Source of the DNA: Alphaproteobacteria bacterium
Lineage (GTDB): Bacteria > Pseudomonadota > Alphaproteobacteria > Micropepsales > Micropepsaceae
DNA: 64,000 nt
Direction of reading: 5' to 3'
Assembly (NCBI GenBank): GCA_019245415.1
Contig: JAFARO010000004.1
Coordinates: 682,001-746,000, forward strand
In this document: piece after piece, positions 53,496 through 60,635 of the stretch
Position numbering within the stretch: the stretch's first letter is position 1
Layout of the letters: every line of letters starts with the position of its first letter
Program-made: the position numbers and the translations under genes
The notes under the pieces: model-generated
What the model was told of the DNA's origin: nothing
Databases searched by the model: none
The model's input: only the letters and a program-made list of their open reading frames with translations

Positions 53496-54614
53496 ATGAA
53501 AGCGCTCTTGCTGGCATTCGCCGTGGTCTCGATCCCGTCTGCTTCGGGTGCACGCGCCGATCCGCAGAGCGAAGCGCTGGCGTCCATCGACGCCGCGATG
53601 CCGGACGCGGTCGCGAAGCAGGACTTCGGCGGCTATATCCTGATCGAGCAGAAGGGCGTGGCCGTGTTCAGCAGGGGTTACGGCTATGCGGACCGCGAAA
53701 AGAAGATCGCCTTCACGGCGGACACCATCGCCCAGATCGGATCGCTGACGAAATCTATGACGGCCTTCGCCATTCTCGATCTCGAACGCCAGGGCAAGCT
53801 CGACATCGAGAAGCCGGTGAAGACTTATCTTCCCGGCGCGGCCGAGCCGGCGGCATCGGCGACCATCCACCAGATCCTCACCCACCATGCCGGCCTCGCC
53901 GACACCTGCGGCGAAGATTTCGACACGCTCACGAAACACGACCTGCTTTCCCAATGCATGGCCAAGCCGCTCGCATTCACGGCCGGCGAGGATCATTACT
54001 CCAACATGGGCTACAGCATTCTGGCCGCGGTGGTGGAGCAGGTGTCCGCGCAGAGCTGGGAAGACTATGAGCGCGCGCATCTGTGGCAGCCGCTCGGCAT
54101 GGCACACACCGGACTGACGCAGTTCGGAGACGCGAGGCCCGATCGGTTCGCCTATGGCTATCCGCCCGGCAAGACGCGCGAGGATGTGATTTCCAACTCT
54201 ATCGCCAAGCTCGGCGGCGCGGACTGGAATCTGCGCGGCAATGGCGGCACGCAGGCCACTGTCACCGACATGGAACGCTTCTATCGCGCGCTCAGCGGCA
54301 AAATAGCGGGTATTCCACCTGACATCGCCTCGGCGATGACGTCGCCGCACGATCAAATCGAGGGGGAGGCGTGGGAAGGCTACGGCCTTGCCGTGCGTCT
54401 CGACAGGAATATGCAGCCCTATCGCATCGGCTTCGCGGGGTCGGACACGACATTCATGGCCTATTTCGGCTGGCTGCCGAAACAGGACGTGTTCCTCTAT
54501 GTCGTGGGCAACAACGGCTGGGACAACGTCAAACCGGTGATCTCCACCGTCCTGCGCGCGGCCTACAAGATCGCCGGCATCACGCCGGACATGCTTCAGC
54601 CGTCGAAGAAATAG
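53496..54614 (+). CDS. Serine hydrolase of the beta-lactamase/class C PBP family
   Basis: 372 residues with a signal peptide (residues 1-21, GARA-DP). Active-site motif SxxK is in AQIGSLTKSMTAFA, and the second motif Y-x-N in HYSNMGYSIL. It lacks a clear KTG triad, as is usual for esterase- or peptidase-type members, so it is probably not a true beta-lactamase. Excellent site TAGGAGG at five bases. Eight bases after hisN, in the same direction. Periplasmic; substrate unknown. Confidence 0.85.
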   Translation: MKALLLAFAVVSIPSASGARADPQSEALASIDAAMPDAVAKQDFGGYILIEQKGVAVFSRGYGYADREKKIAFTADTIAQIGSLTKSMTAFAILDLERQGKLDIEKPVKTYLPGAAEPAASATIHQILTHHAGLADTCGEDFDTLTKHDLLSQCMAKPLAFTAGEDHYSNMGYSILAAVVEQVSAQSWEDYERAHLWQPLGMAHTGLTQFGDARPDRFAYGYPPGKTREDVISNSIAKLGGADWNLRGNGGTQATVTDMERFYRALSGKIAGIPPDIASAMTSPHDQIEGEAWEGYGLAVRLDRNMQPYRIGFAGSDTTFMAYFGWLPKQDVFLYVVGNNGWDNVKPVISTVLRAAYKIAGITPDMLQPSKK

Positions 54615-54617
54615 CTG

Positions 54618-55523
54618 CTAGCCCAATCGCGCCACGAAGTTGTCGAACGCGCTCCAGAAGCGGGCGCGGATGGAATCGTTCTCCATCAGGATCTCGTGCT
54701 CGCTGTCGGCGATTTCCAGATAGGTCGCATTCGGCATCCGTCGCGCGAAGGATTCCGTCGCTGCTGTGAGGCAGATGCGGTCCTTGCCGGGTCCGCAGAC
54801 GAGCGCCGGGGTCGCGATCGCTTCGGCATATCCCGGTCGTTGCATGCGCGCCATCGATCGATAGGCCGCTTCCAGCCAGCCCCAGGTCGGCCCGGCCAGC
54901 CGGAGTTCGGGATGGTCGCCGAGGAATTTCTGCGCCTTCGCGAAACGCTCGCGATCGGAGGTCACGAGCTGGGTGTCGAACGTGATGAGGAACGGATCGC
55001 GCGCGGCCATGCCCCAGGCGAAGTCGCGGCCGCGTCCGGCAAGACTGTAGGCCGCGGTCACCCCGCGCGCGAGCCAGCCGGGATATCCGCGCGCCGATAC
55101 CGCGATCATCGGTGCGCTGAGGACGGCGGCGCGGAAGGCCTGCGGCTTGTCATGCAACGTGCGCAGCAGGATGTGCGCGCCCATCGAATGCGCCAGCACG
55201 AGCGGCGCCGCGCCGCCGAGCGGCCTCACGACCTGCGCCAGGAAACTCGCCAGATCGGCGTCGTATTGCGCGAAGTCGCGGACATGCGCGGGCAGGGGAT
55301 TGTCGAGGCCGCGCGACGAGCCACCCTGGCCGCGCCAGTCGAAGGTCGCCACCGTGAAGCCGCGCGCATTCAGCTCTGCGATGACCTCGTCGTATTTCTC
55401 GATGAATTCCGTCTGGCCCTGCAGCAGGACGCAGATGCCTTGCGTCTCAGGCGATGCTGGAAACGCCGCGGCGCGCAGGCGCGTGCCGTCGGACGCGGCG
55501 ATGAAGCGCGGGGTGAAATTCAA
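54618..55523 (-). CDS. Alpha/beta hydrolase (lysophospholipase/monoglyceride-lipase-like)
   Basis: 301 residues. Begins with TTG 55523 overlapping the stop of the SCP2 gene (TTGA, 55520-55523), with GAAGG just upstream; no ATG fits. Fold motifs: ICVLLQGQTEFIEKYDEVIA, TFDWRGQGGSSRG, nucleophile Ser in LVLAHSMGAHILL, Asp in CGPGKDRICL, and His in ADSEHEILMEN. Typical of PldB-type lysophospholipases. Probably cytoplasmic. Coupled with the sterol-carrier-like gene. Confidence 0.85.
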   Translation of the reverse strand: MNFTPRFIAASDGTRLRAAAFPASPETQGICVLLQGQTEFIEKYDEVIAELNARGFTVATFDWRGQGGSSRGLDNPLPAHVRDFAQYDADLASFLAQVVRPLGGAAPLVLAHSMGAHILLRTLHDKPQAFRAAVLSAPMIAVSARGYPGWLARGVTAAYSLAGRGRDFAWGMAARDPFLITFDTQLVTSDRERFAKAQKFLGDHPELRLAGPTWGWLEAAYRSMARMQRPGYAEAIATPALVCGPGKDRICLTAATESFARRMPNATYLEIADSEHEILMENDSIRARFWSAFDNFVARLG

Positions 55524-55843
55524 CCCCGCGCCTTCTGCAGGATCGGGCCGAGCTTCATCGCCAGGCCCATGTCGCCGGCGACCCGCAGCTTGCCCTGCAT
55601 GAAGGCGGAGGTGCCGTCGAGCTCGCCCTTGACCATCTTCTCGAAGGTCTCGAGGCTGACCGAGATGGTGCAGTCGGCATTCTTGCCGTCGCCGTCGCTG
55701 ACGGTGTTCGGCGTCGATTTTCCGTCGATGTAGACGGAGCCCGGCTCGCCGAAGTCGAATTTGAGCGTGCCGCCGAGCCCGGAATTGGCGCCGATGGCCG
55801 AACCCATCTGGGTGATGATTTCCTGGACCTGCGGTGAGCTCAT
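55520..55843 (-). CDS. SCP2 sterol-binding domain protein
   Basis: 107 residues spanning one SCP2 fold: KFDFGEPGSVYIDGKST, then DCTISVSLETFEKMVKGELD and FMQGKLRVAGDMGLAMKLGP, the classical signature of stand-alone bacterial SCP2 proteins. They bind lipids or acyl-CoA esters; cargo unknown. AGGAAGGGA lies just upstream of ATG 55843. First of a two-gene unit with the alpha/beta hydrolase, suggesting lipid handling. Confidence 0.88.
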   Translation of the reverse strand: MSSPQVQEIITQMGSAIGANSGLGGTLKFDFGEPGSVYIDGKSTPNTVSDGDGKNADCTISVSLETFEKMVKGELDGTSAFMQGKLRVAGDMGLAMKLGPILQKARG

Positions 55844-55955
55844 GGATCTATCCCTTCCTGGACGGCGCCGCGCGCCTCGAACCGGGCATTTATAGCCTTA
55901 ATTCGGCCCGGCCTGCATAGGCGCAATGTGACAATCCTGCTAAAGGTTGGTCTCG

Positions 55956-56372
55956 ATGAGCGCGGCGCCCGAAGACGACACTCCGGTGCTGGCGACGGCG
56001 GCGCCGTCGCCCGCGGAGAAGCGTGACCTGCTGGGGAATTTCTGCTTCTACCTGCATTTCGCGATCATGCTCTATATCGTCGGTGGCTGGGCGATCCCAT
56101 GGAAGCCGCTGCTGTGGTTCTATCTGGGTTTCCTGCCGGTGGTCGCGGCGCATTGGCAGATCAACAAGAATTCCTGCGTGCTCAACAACATCGAGTCCTG
56201 GCTGCGCCATGGGACCTGGCGCTCCGAGCACAATGCGGAGGAGGGCGCCTGGCTGATGACCCTGATCCGCAACCTGACCGGCATCGCGCTCAAAGCCTGG
56301 CAGGTCGACCTGCTGACTTATTCGGTCATGGCCGCGCTCTGGGCCGGCGGGCTGTGGCATTTGCGGGCGTAG
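55956..56372 (+). CDS. Hypothetical membrane protein (DUF2784-like shape)
   Basis: 138 residues with three to four membrane helices: about 27-45 (FCFYLHFAIMLYIVGGWAI), about 50-68 (LLWFYLGFLPVVAAHW) and a last one near 118-135. The pattern CVLNNIESWLRHGTW near the middle is reminiscent of DUF2784 proteins (cysteine, Asn, Glu, Leu-Arg), though not certain. Starts at ATG 55956. Lies between the SCP2 pair and the hsp20 gene, divergent from SCP2. Confidence 0.6.
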   Translation: MSAAPEDDTPVLATAAPSPAEKRDLLGNFCFYLHFAIMLYIVGGWAIPWKPLLWFYLGFLPVVAAHWQINKNSCVLNNIESWLRHGTWRSEHNAEEGAWLMTLIRNLTGIALKAWQVDLLTYSVMAALWAGGLWHLRA

Positions 56373-56412
56373 AACTTGACGTTCAGGTAAAGTTTTTTGC
56401 CTCTTCGGCCTC

Positions 56413-56440
56413 TTGAAATACCCCTCCCGCCTCCTAACTC
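56413..56440 (+). promoter_or_regulatory. Possible RpoH (heat-shock) promoter of hsp20
   Basis: CTTGAAAT at 56413-56420 matches the -35 element of heat-shock sigma-32 promoters, and CCTAACT about 16 bases on is a passable -10. It would start transcripts about 90 bases before hsp20, including the thermometer hairpin. Predicted from pattern only. Confidence 0.45.
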
Positions 56441-56512
56441 AGACGTGTCCGGGCGGCCTTATGGCGCCCGGCAACGAGTGCGGCCCTGCCCCGGAAGGGG
56501 AGGGTCCTGACC

Positions 56513-56533
56513 CAAACGCTTTTAGGAGGTTTG
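56513..56533 (+). promoter_or_regulatory. ROSE-like RNA thermometer hairpin over the hsp20 ribosome site
   Basis: CAAACGCTT (56513-56521) pairs with GAGGTTTG plus the preceding G (56524-56533), masking AGGAGG (56524-56529). The pairing leaves one G (56518) bulged beside C-T/A-G pairs, the arrangement that makes ROSE elements melt at heat-shock temperature. Upstream bases 56444-56510 can form further hairpins (ccgggcg/cgcccgg, ccccggaagggg). Strong candidate for post-transcriptional heat control of hsp20. Confidence 0.65.
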
Positions 56534-56537
56534 AACC

Positions 56538-56987
56538 ATGCGCAGTTTCGACTTTTCGCCCCTCTTCCGCTCCACGGTCGGTTTCGACCGCATGTTCGAC
56601 ATGCTCGACCAGGTTGCGGATTCGAGCCAGGGCTATCCCCCCTACAACATCGAGCGCACCGCCGATAACACCTACCGCATCACGGTCGCGGTGGCCGGCT
56701 TCGCCGAGAAGGATCTGAACGTCGAGGTCCGCGACGGCGTGCTGAGCGTCACCGGCAAGCGCGAGGATTCGGACAAGCAGTCCTATCTCTATCACGGCAT
56801 CGCCGGCCGCGCCTTCGAGCGCCGCTTCCAGCTCGCCGAGCACGTCGAGGTCAAGGGCGCCAAGCTGGAGAACGGCCTGCTCCATGTCGACCTCGAGCGC
56901 CAGGTGCCCGAGGAGAAGAAGCCGCGCCGCATCACCATCAACGCGCCGGAGCTCAAGACCATCGAAGGCTCCGCCAAGGCGGCTTAA
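56538..56987 (+). CDS. Hsp20-family small heat-shock protein
   Basis: 149 residues. Alpha-crystallin domain from about residue 35: YNIERTADNTYRITVAVAGF, then GVLSVTGKREDSDKQS and HGIAGRAFERRFQLAEHVEV, ending with the C-terminal I-x-I type motif in RRITINAPELK. ATP-independent holdase chaperone that binds unfolding proteins in oligomers. Normal length. Its RNA leader carries a ROSE-like hairpin and possible RpoH promoter. A partial second copy of its end lies at 59290-59409. Followed by a perfect terminator. Confidence 0.93.
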   Translation: MRSFDFSPLFRSTVGFDRMFDMLDQVADSSQGYPPYNIERTADNTYRITVAVAGFAEKDLNVEVRDGVLSVTGKREDSDKQSYLYHGIAGRAFERRFQLAEHVEVKGAKLENGLLHVDLERQVPEEKKPRRITINAPELKTIEGSAKAA

Positions 56988-57014
56988 GGCCTCCAGTACT
57001 CCCCGATCGAACAA

Positions 57015-57045
57015 GGGCCGGACGGTTCGCCGTCCGGCCCTTCGC
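57015..57045 (+). terminator. Intrinsic terminator after hsp20
   Basis: Perfect 11-bp stem GGGCCGGACGG / CCGTCCGGCCC with a TTCG tetraloop, then TTCG. The T-run is weak, but the stem is very stable and 28 bases past the stop codon. Confidence 0.75.
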
Positions 57046-57057
57046 CGTTCTCGACAC

Positions 57058-57939
57058 TCATCCCGGCAACGAAAATGTCTTCGCGGCAGGATGTGCCGTG
57101 CGGGGCGAGTCCGCCTCCGTGCAGGAATTTTGGGCGATCGCCGGTGAATTGGCCGAGACAGTTGGGGTATCTGGGATGACATCTTTGCTGCTATAGCAGC
57201 GCAGCCAATGCTTGATACTTGTTGCGGCATCAACGAAATCTATTTTCGTGGCGGCCGCGTCAAATGTGCGCTGCCCTCTGGCGAGGTCGGGCTCGTGTCC
57301 ATGACCGCCATTGTAAGGCGCTTCGATTTCGAAGAACTTGGCGTTGCCGAAGTATTTCTCATCCTCGCCCCTCTCGTCGGATAGGCGAATGAATTCGTAA
57401 TACATTTCGTCCTTGTCGCGGCCGCCATAGTTGTCGATAGTCGGCGGATCGGACTTAGTGATGGGCTGAAACACGATCAAATAATAGCCGTGAGCCACGC
57501 TGTCCTTGTCTAGGAAGGGAAACCATTGCGCATCGGTCCTCAAAGGCCCGATCGTGAGTTCACCGTGGCTCCGAACATACTCCTGGCGGGCGCGATTGGG
57601 CCGAAATACCAGCGAGAGATAGACGTGGCAGTGTGCAATGTCGGCCCAAGACCGCGGTCTTGCTTGGTCGGCATGCCCCGCTTGAATTAGCTGGTCACTT
57701 GGCTGAATTGAGAAAATGCGCAGCTCGATGCCGCCTGGCAGAGCTTTCATTTTGTCTTGATTGAACACAAAACGGGTTCCGACATCGAGATCATTGCTGA
57801 AGTCGGCGAGCAATTGGCCATAAGGGTAGGGGTGCAGCGTCTGTGCATCGAACCGGATGTGGTCGTCGGCGCGCGATTGCATGCCAAATGCAAGCGAGAA
57901 TGCAATTGCAAGGCATGTCGGTCTTAGATTCGTGTGCAT
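57058..57939 (-). CDS. Hypothetical secreted protein, first atypical gene behind hsp20
   Basis: 293 residues from ATG 57939 with AAGGGGAAT upstream. Signal peptide residues 1-24 (QSRA-DD). The mature part is polar and rich in aromatic and charged residues (YLSLVFRPNRARQEYVRSHG, DAQWFPFLDKDSVAHGYYLI). No domain recognised. GC and codon use are lower than in surrounding core genes, and it lies between hsp20 and a decayed hsp20 end. Possibly a transferred or duplicated-in unit together with the next gene. Confidence 0.6.
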   Translation of the reverse strand: MHTNLRPTCLAIAFSLAFGMQSRADDHIRFDAQTLHPYPYGQLLADFSNDLDVGTRFVFNQDKMKALPGGIELRIFSIQPSDQLIQAGHADQARPRSWADIAHCHVYLSLVFRPNRARQEYVRSHGELTIGPLRTDAQWFPFLDKDSVAHGYYLIVFQPITKSDPPTIDNYGGRDKDEMYYEFIRLSDERGEDEKYFGNAKFFEIEAPYNGGHGHEPDLARGQRTFDAAATKIDFVDAATSIKHWLRCYSSKDVIPDTPTVSANSPAIAQNSCTEADSPRTAHPAAKTFSLPG

Positions 57940-57952
57940 CGTGCCATTCCCC

Positions 57953-59092
57953 TTAATCGCATTTCGGTTTGGACGCGAACGACCACTCGAAGATGTCATG
58001 GGATTCTATCTGAGCTGTCGAAACCACTTCCGATCCCACGAGCGAGAGCATCTGAATCTGTTTTTGATAGTTTGCGCCGCAAGGATTGCCGGAATTGTGC
58101 ACATACAGCAGCCTTGTTTCGGAGCCGTCATGCGACAGTATGAGGCCCCTGACGATTGTTCCATCCAAATCGGAATCGACTCCGACATTGGGCAATAGCG
58201 GAGTCGACAGCCGTACGATGCCGTAATCGAAGGAGGTGGACCTCAGCAACTTTCCATAGTCATAAGGCACGGTCGCAACATAGGTCAGACCGATCAGGGC
58301 AAGGATCGCGCGCCTTGCCGAAAGCCGAGTGCTCCGCAATATGAGAACTGATGCTATGATAACGACGATTTGCATCAGAACAAGGACGGTGAATATCGCG
58401 CGCGGCGCCGCGGCACGTGAAGCGCTATCGCTATCGCATTGTCCGCCGTATCCTGCCGTAACCAGTGTTGTGGCGCCCAGATGCGAACACGTAATCACCG
58501 TTGCGAAATGGCTCGCTCGCGAAATCATATCGCTTAAGGGCCACTTCACGTTGGTTTGGATCTTGTCGTTTATCGCATCGGTTTTCTCGGGGCCCGTCAA
58601 ATTCTTGTCGACAAGGCCGGAAATCGCGGCATTGCCAAGAATGATATTTCCCACAAGCGAGAGCGGCGCATCGAAAGCCAGGAATTTCGCGCCTAGAAGC
58701 AGCACGATGACGACCGGCGCGGTCCGGTGTGACCACGTGGACGAAATCTTCCGCCATCGAAAGGAGACGAGAAGTGACGTAGCAGCGGCGACGGTGATTC
58801 CCAGGCTGAGCCAATTGGCGAAAAGCGAGAGTGGCCGATTGAACAGAATTTCAATGGGCAGGCTCAAAATGTCGCGCACGAATTGCGCGGACGATTCGAC
58901 ATACGAGTTTGACGTGTGCGCGATACCTCCGATACCGAGTAGGCTTTCTTCCGAGACCTGCACGATGTAGCCAGTGACCAGAAACAGCGCGGATGCCGAG
59001 GGAATAAACCATTTGGCGACTGATGAGGCCAAATCCTGCGCTGTCGCGGAAGACTTGGGTGTTTCGTGCGGTTCGGCTCCTTGTTCTGGCAC
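57953..59092 (-). CDS. Hypothetical multi-helix membrane protein
   Basis: 379 residues from a GTG at 59092, with GGGGG upstream; an earlier GTG at 59179 would give 29 more residues but has no ribosome site. Five clear membrane helices: WFIPSASALFLVTGYIVQV, ANWLSLGITVAAATSLLVSF, APVVIVLLLGAKFLAF, AIFTVLVLMQIVVIIASVLI, and AILALIGLTYVATVPY. The large loop between helices 3 and 4 and a 100-residue soluble tail are unassigned. Lower GC than core genes. Same strand as, and 13 bases upstream of, the preceding secreted-protein gene, so likely one transcript. Function unknown. Confidence 0.6.
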   Translation of the reverse strand: MPEQGAEPHETPKSSATAQDLASSVAKWFIPSASALFLVTGYIVQVSEESLLGIGGIAHTSNSYVESSAQFVRDILSLPIEILFNRPLSLFANWLSLGITVAAATSLLVSFRWRKISSTWSHRTAPVVIVLLLGAKFLAFDAPLSLVGNIILGNAAISGLVDKNLTGPEKTDAINDKIQTNVKWPLSDMISRASHFATVITCSHLGATTLVTAGYGGQCDSDSASRAAAPRAIFTVLVLMQIVVIIASVLILRSTRLSARRAILALIGLTYVATVPYDYGKLLRSTSFDYGIVRLSTPLLPNVGVDSDLDGTIVRGLILSHDGSETRLLYVHNSGNPCGANYQKQIQMLSLVGSEVVSTAQIESHDIFEWSFASKPKCD

Positions 59093-59289
59093 TGCGGCCC
59101 CCGATCGCAATGTTCGTCGTGGGCAATATATTCCCAAGGCTGGAGTTTGTGAAATATCAGAACAATCATCTGCGTGCACAGATGGGATATTCGCCCACCT
59201 GAACGGCCGCGCTGCAGCTTCGCTCGCCCTCGCTTCTCCATGTCTTGGACCAATTTGGTGAGTTCCGGAGAGCGTACCCTCTTGCCCCT

Positions 59290-59409
59290 GCCGGCCGTGC
59301 GTTCGAGTGCCACCTCGAGCGCGTCGTGCCCGAAGAGAAGAAACCCCGGCGCATCGCCATCAATGCGCCTGAGCTCAAGACCATCGAAGGCTCCGCCAAG
59401 GCGGCGTAA
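59290..59409 (+). pseudogene. Remnant of a second hsp20 gene (C-terminal end)
   Basis: Translates as AGRAFECHLERVVPEEKK followed by PRRIAINAPELKTIEGS and AKAA-stop. This equals the intact hsp20 end apart from a 24-residue deletion right after AGRAFE and a few substitutions. No start codon or full domain remains. It shows a former tandem hsp20 copy, with the two atypical genes now between the copies. Confidence 0.8.
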
Positions 59410-59598
59410 TCGGCGAGCCGCATCAATCAAAAAGGCCGGGCCGCGAAAGCGCCCGGCCTTCTTCATTGCGATCGATACGCGGCTCGGCACGCGGCCGAAC
59501 CCGGGGCGATGGACGTTGGGGCCATCTCCTCCTGCCGGCGTGACATGCTCGGGCCTACGGTCTTAATGTCCGTCTCCGGATTCCCGAGCGCAAGGACG

Positions 59599-60519
59599 AT
59601 GCCCTCCTGGCAGAGTGAGATTTTTCGCCGGCTCTCGCGCCTGTCGCGGCCGCGTGCCGGCGGCGCTGCGGTCGATGTCGCCGAGCTGCGCGCGCAATAC
59701 GCCTATCTCTCGGACCGCTTCGGGCCGGTCCCCGGCGACGTCTCGTTCGAACCCGGGCAACTCGGTCCGATCAAGGGCGAATGGGCGCGCCACGGGGCGA
59801 AGGCGACGGACCGGCTGCTGCTGTACTTCCATGGCGGCGGCTATATCGCGGGCTCGCCTGAGACGCACCGCGCTCTCATCGGACGCCTGGCCATCGCGTC
59901 GGAGGCGCATGCTTTCGTGCCCGCCTACCGCCTGGCCCCGGAATTCGCGTTTCCGGCAGCGGTGCGTGACGGCATCGATGCCTATCGTCATTTGATCCAG
60001 CAGGTCGATCCCAAGGCGATCGTCGTGGCCGGCGACGGATCGGGCGGCGGGCTCGCGTTCTCGGTCCTGCTCGCCGCGCGCAATGCTGGCCTCAAGCTGC
60101 CCGCGGCGGCCGTGGCGATGTCGCCCTGGGCGGACCTTTCGCTCTCGGGCATGAGCATCCTCACCAATCGCGAGCACGATCACGCGCTCACCTGGGAGCT
60201 GCTGTTCCTGAGCGCGCGCCACTACCTGCGGCGCACCAATCCGTGCGATCCCTATGCGAGCGCGGCCTTCGCGAGCTTCCGCGACTTCCCTCCGATCATG
60301 GTGCATGCCGGAGGCATGGAGATGCTCAAGGACGACGCCAGCCGCATCGGCGACCGCGCCGCCGATGCCGGCGTGCCGGTGAGCATCGAGATCTACGACA
60401 GCATGCAGCATATCTTCCAAGCCAATCCGCTCATGCCCGAAGCGCGCGTCAGCCTGCAGCGGCTCGGTCAATTCGTCCGCGCCAAGACGCCGCGTCTGCA
60501 AGAGACGGCCGTTGGTTGA
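59599..60519 (+). CDS. HSL-type alpha/beta esterase
   Basis: 306 residues from ATG 59599 (MPSWQSEIFRRLS); an ATG at 59566 is an alternative. Hormone-sensitive-lipase signatures: oxyanion motif LLLYFHGGGYIAGSPETHR, nucleophile Ser in VAGDGSGGGLAFS (GDGSG for GDSAG), and Asp/His near ITNPCDPYASAAF-like text and YDSMQHIFQANPL. Hydrolyses short acyl or acetyl esters; natural substrate unknown. Isolated gene between the hsp20 remnant and the SPRY/GH16 gene. Confidence 0.83.
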   Translation: MPSWQSEIFRRLSRLSRPRAGGAAVDVAELRAQYAYLSDRFGPVPGDVSFEPGQLGPIKGEWARHGAKATDRLLLYFHGGGYIAGSPETHRALIGRLAIASEAHAFVPAYRLAPEFAFPAAVRDGIDAYRHLIQQVDPKAIVVAGDGSGGGLAFSVLLAARNAGLKLPAAAVAMSPWADLSLSGMSILTNREHDHALTWELLFLSARHYLRRTNPCDPYASAAFASFRDFPPIMVHAGGMEMLKDDASRIGDRAADAGVPVSIEIYDSMQHIFQANPLMPEARVSLQRLGQFVRAKTPRLQETAVG

Positions 60520-60635
60520 TTGTGGACTTCGTCTTCGAATTACAAAAGAGAATAGCGGCATAGCGCTCTCATTTGTTGGCGCGCGAGAATTAGGAAAGGG
60601 GCAAGCTCCGATTGCAATTGCGGGGACTGCTCAAT

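Noticed and set aside
53496..54614. Beta-lactamase as product name
   Set aside because: Only SxxK and YxN are visible, without a convincing KTG motif; serine hydrolase of the wider family is all that can be supported.
59174..59566. 130-residue plus-strand frame over the hsp20 remnant
   Set aside because: Arg/Ser-rich and out of frame with the recognisable hsp20 fragment at 59290-59409.
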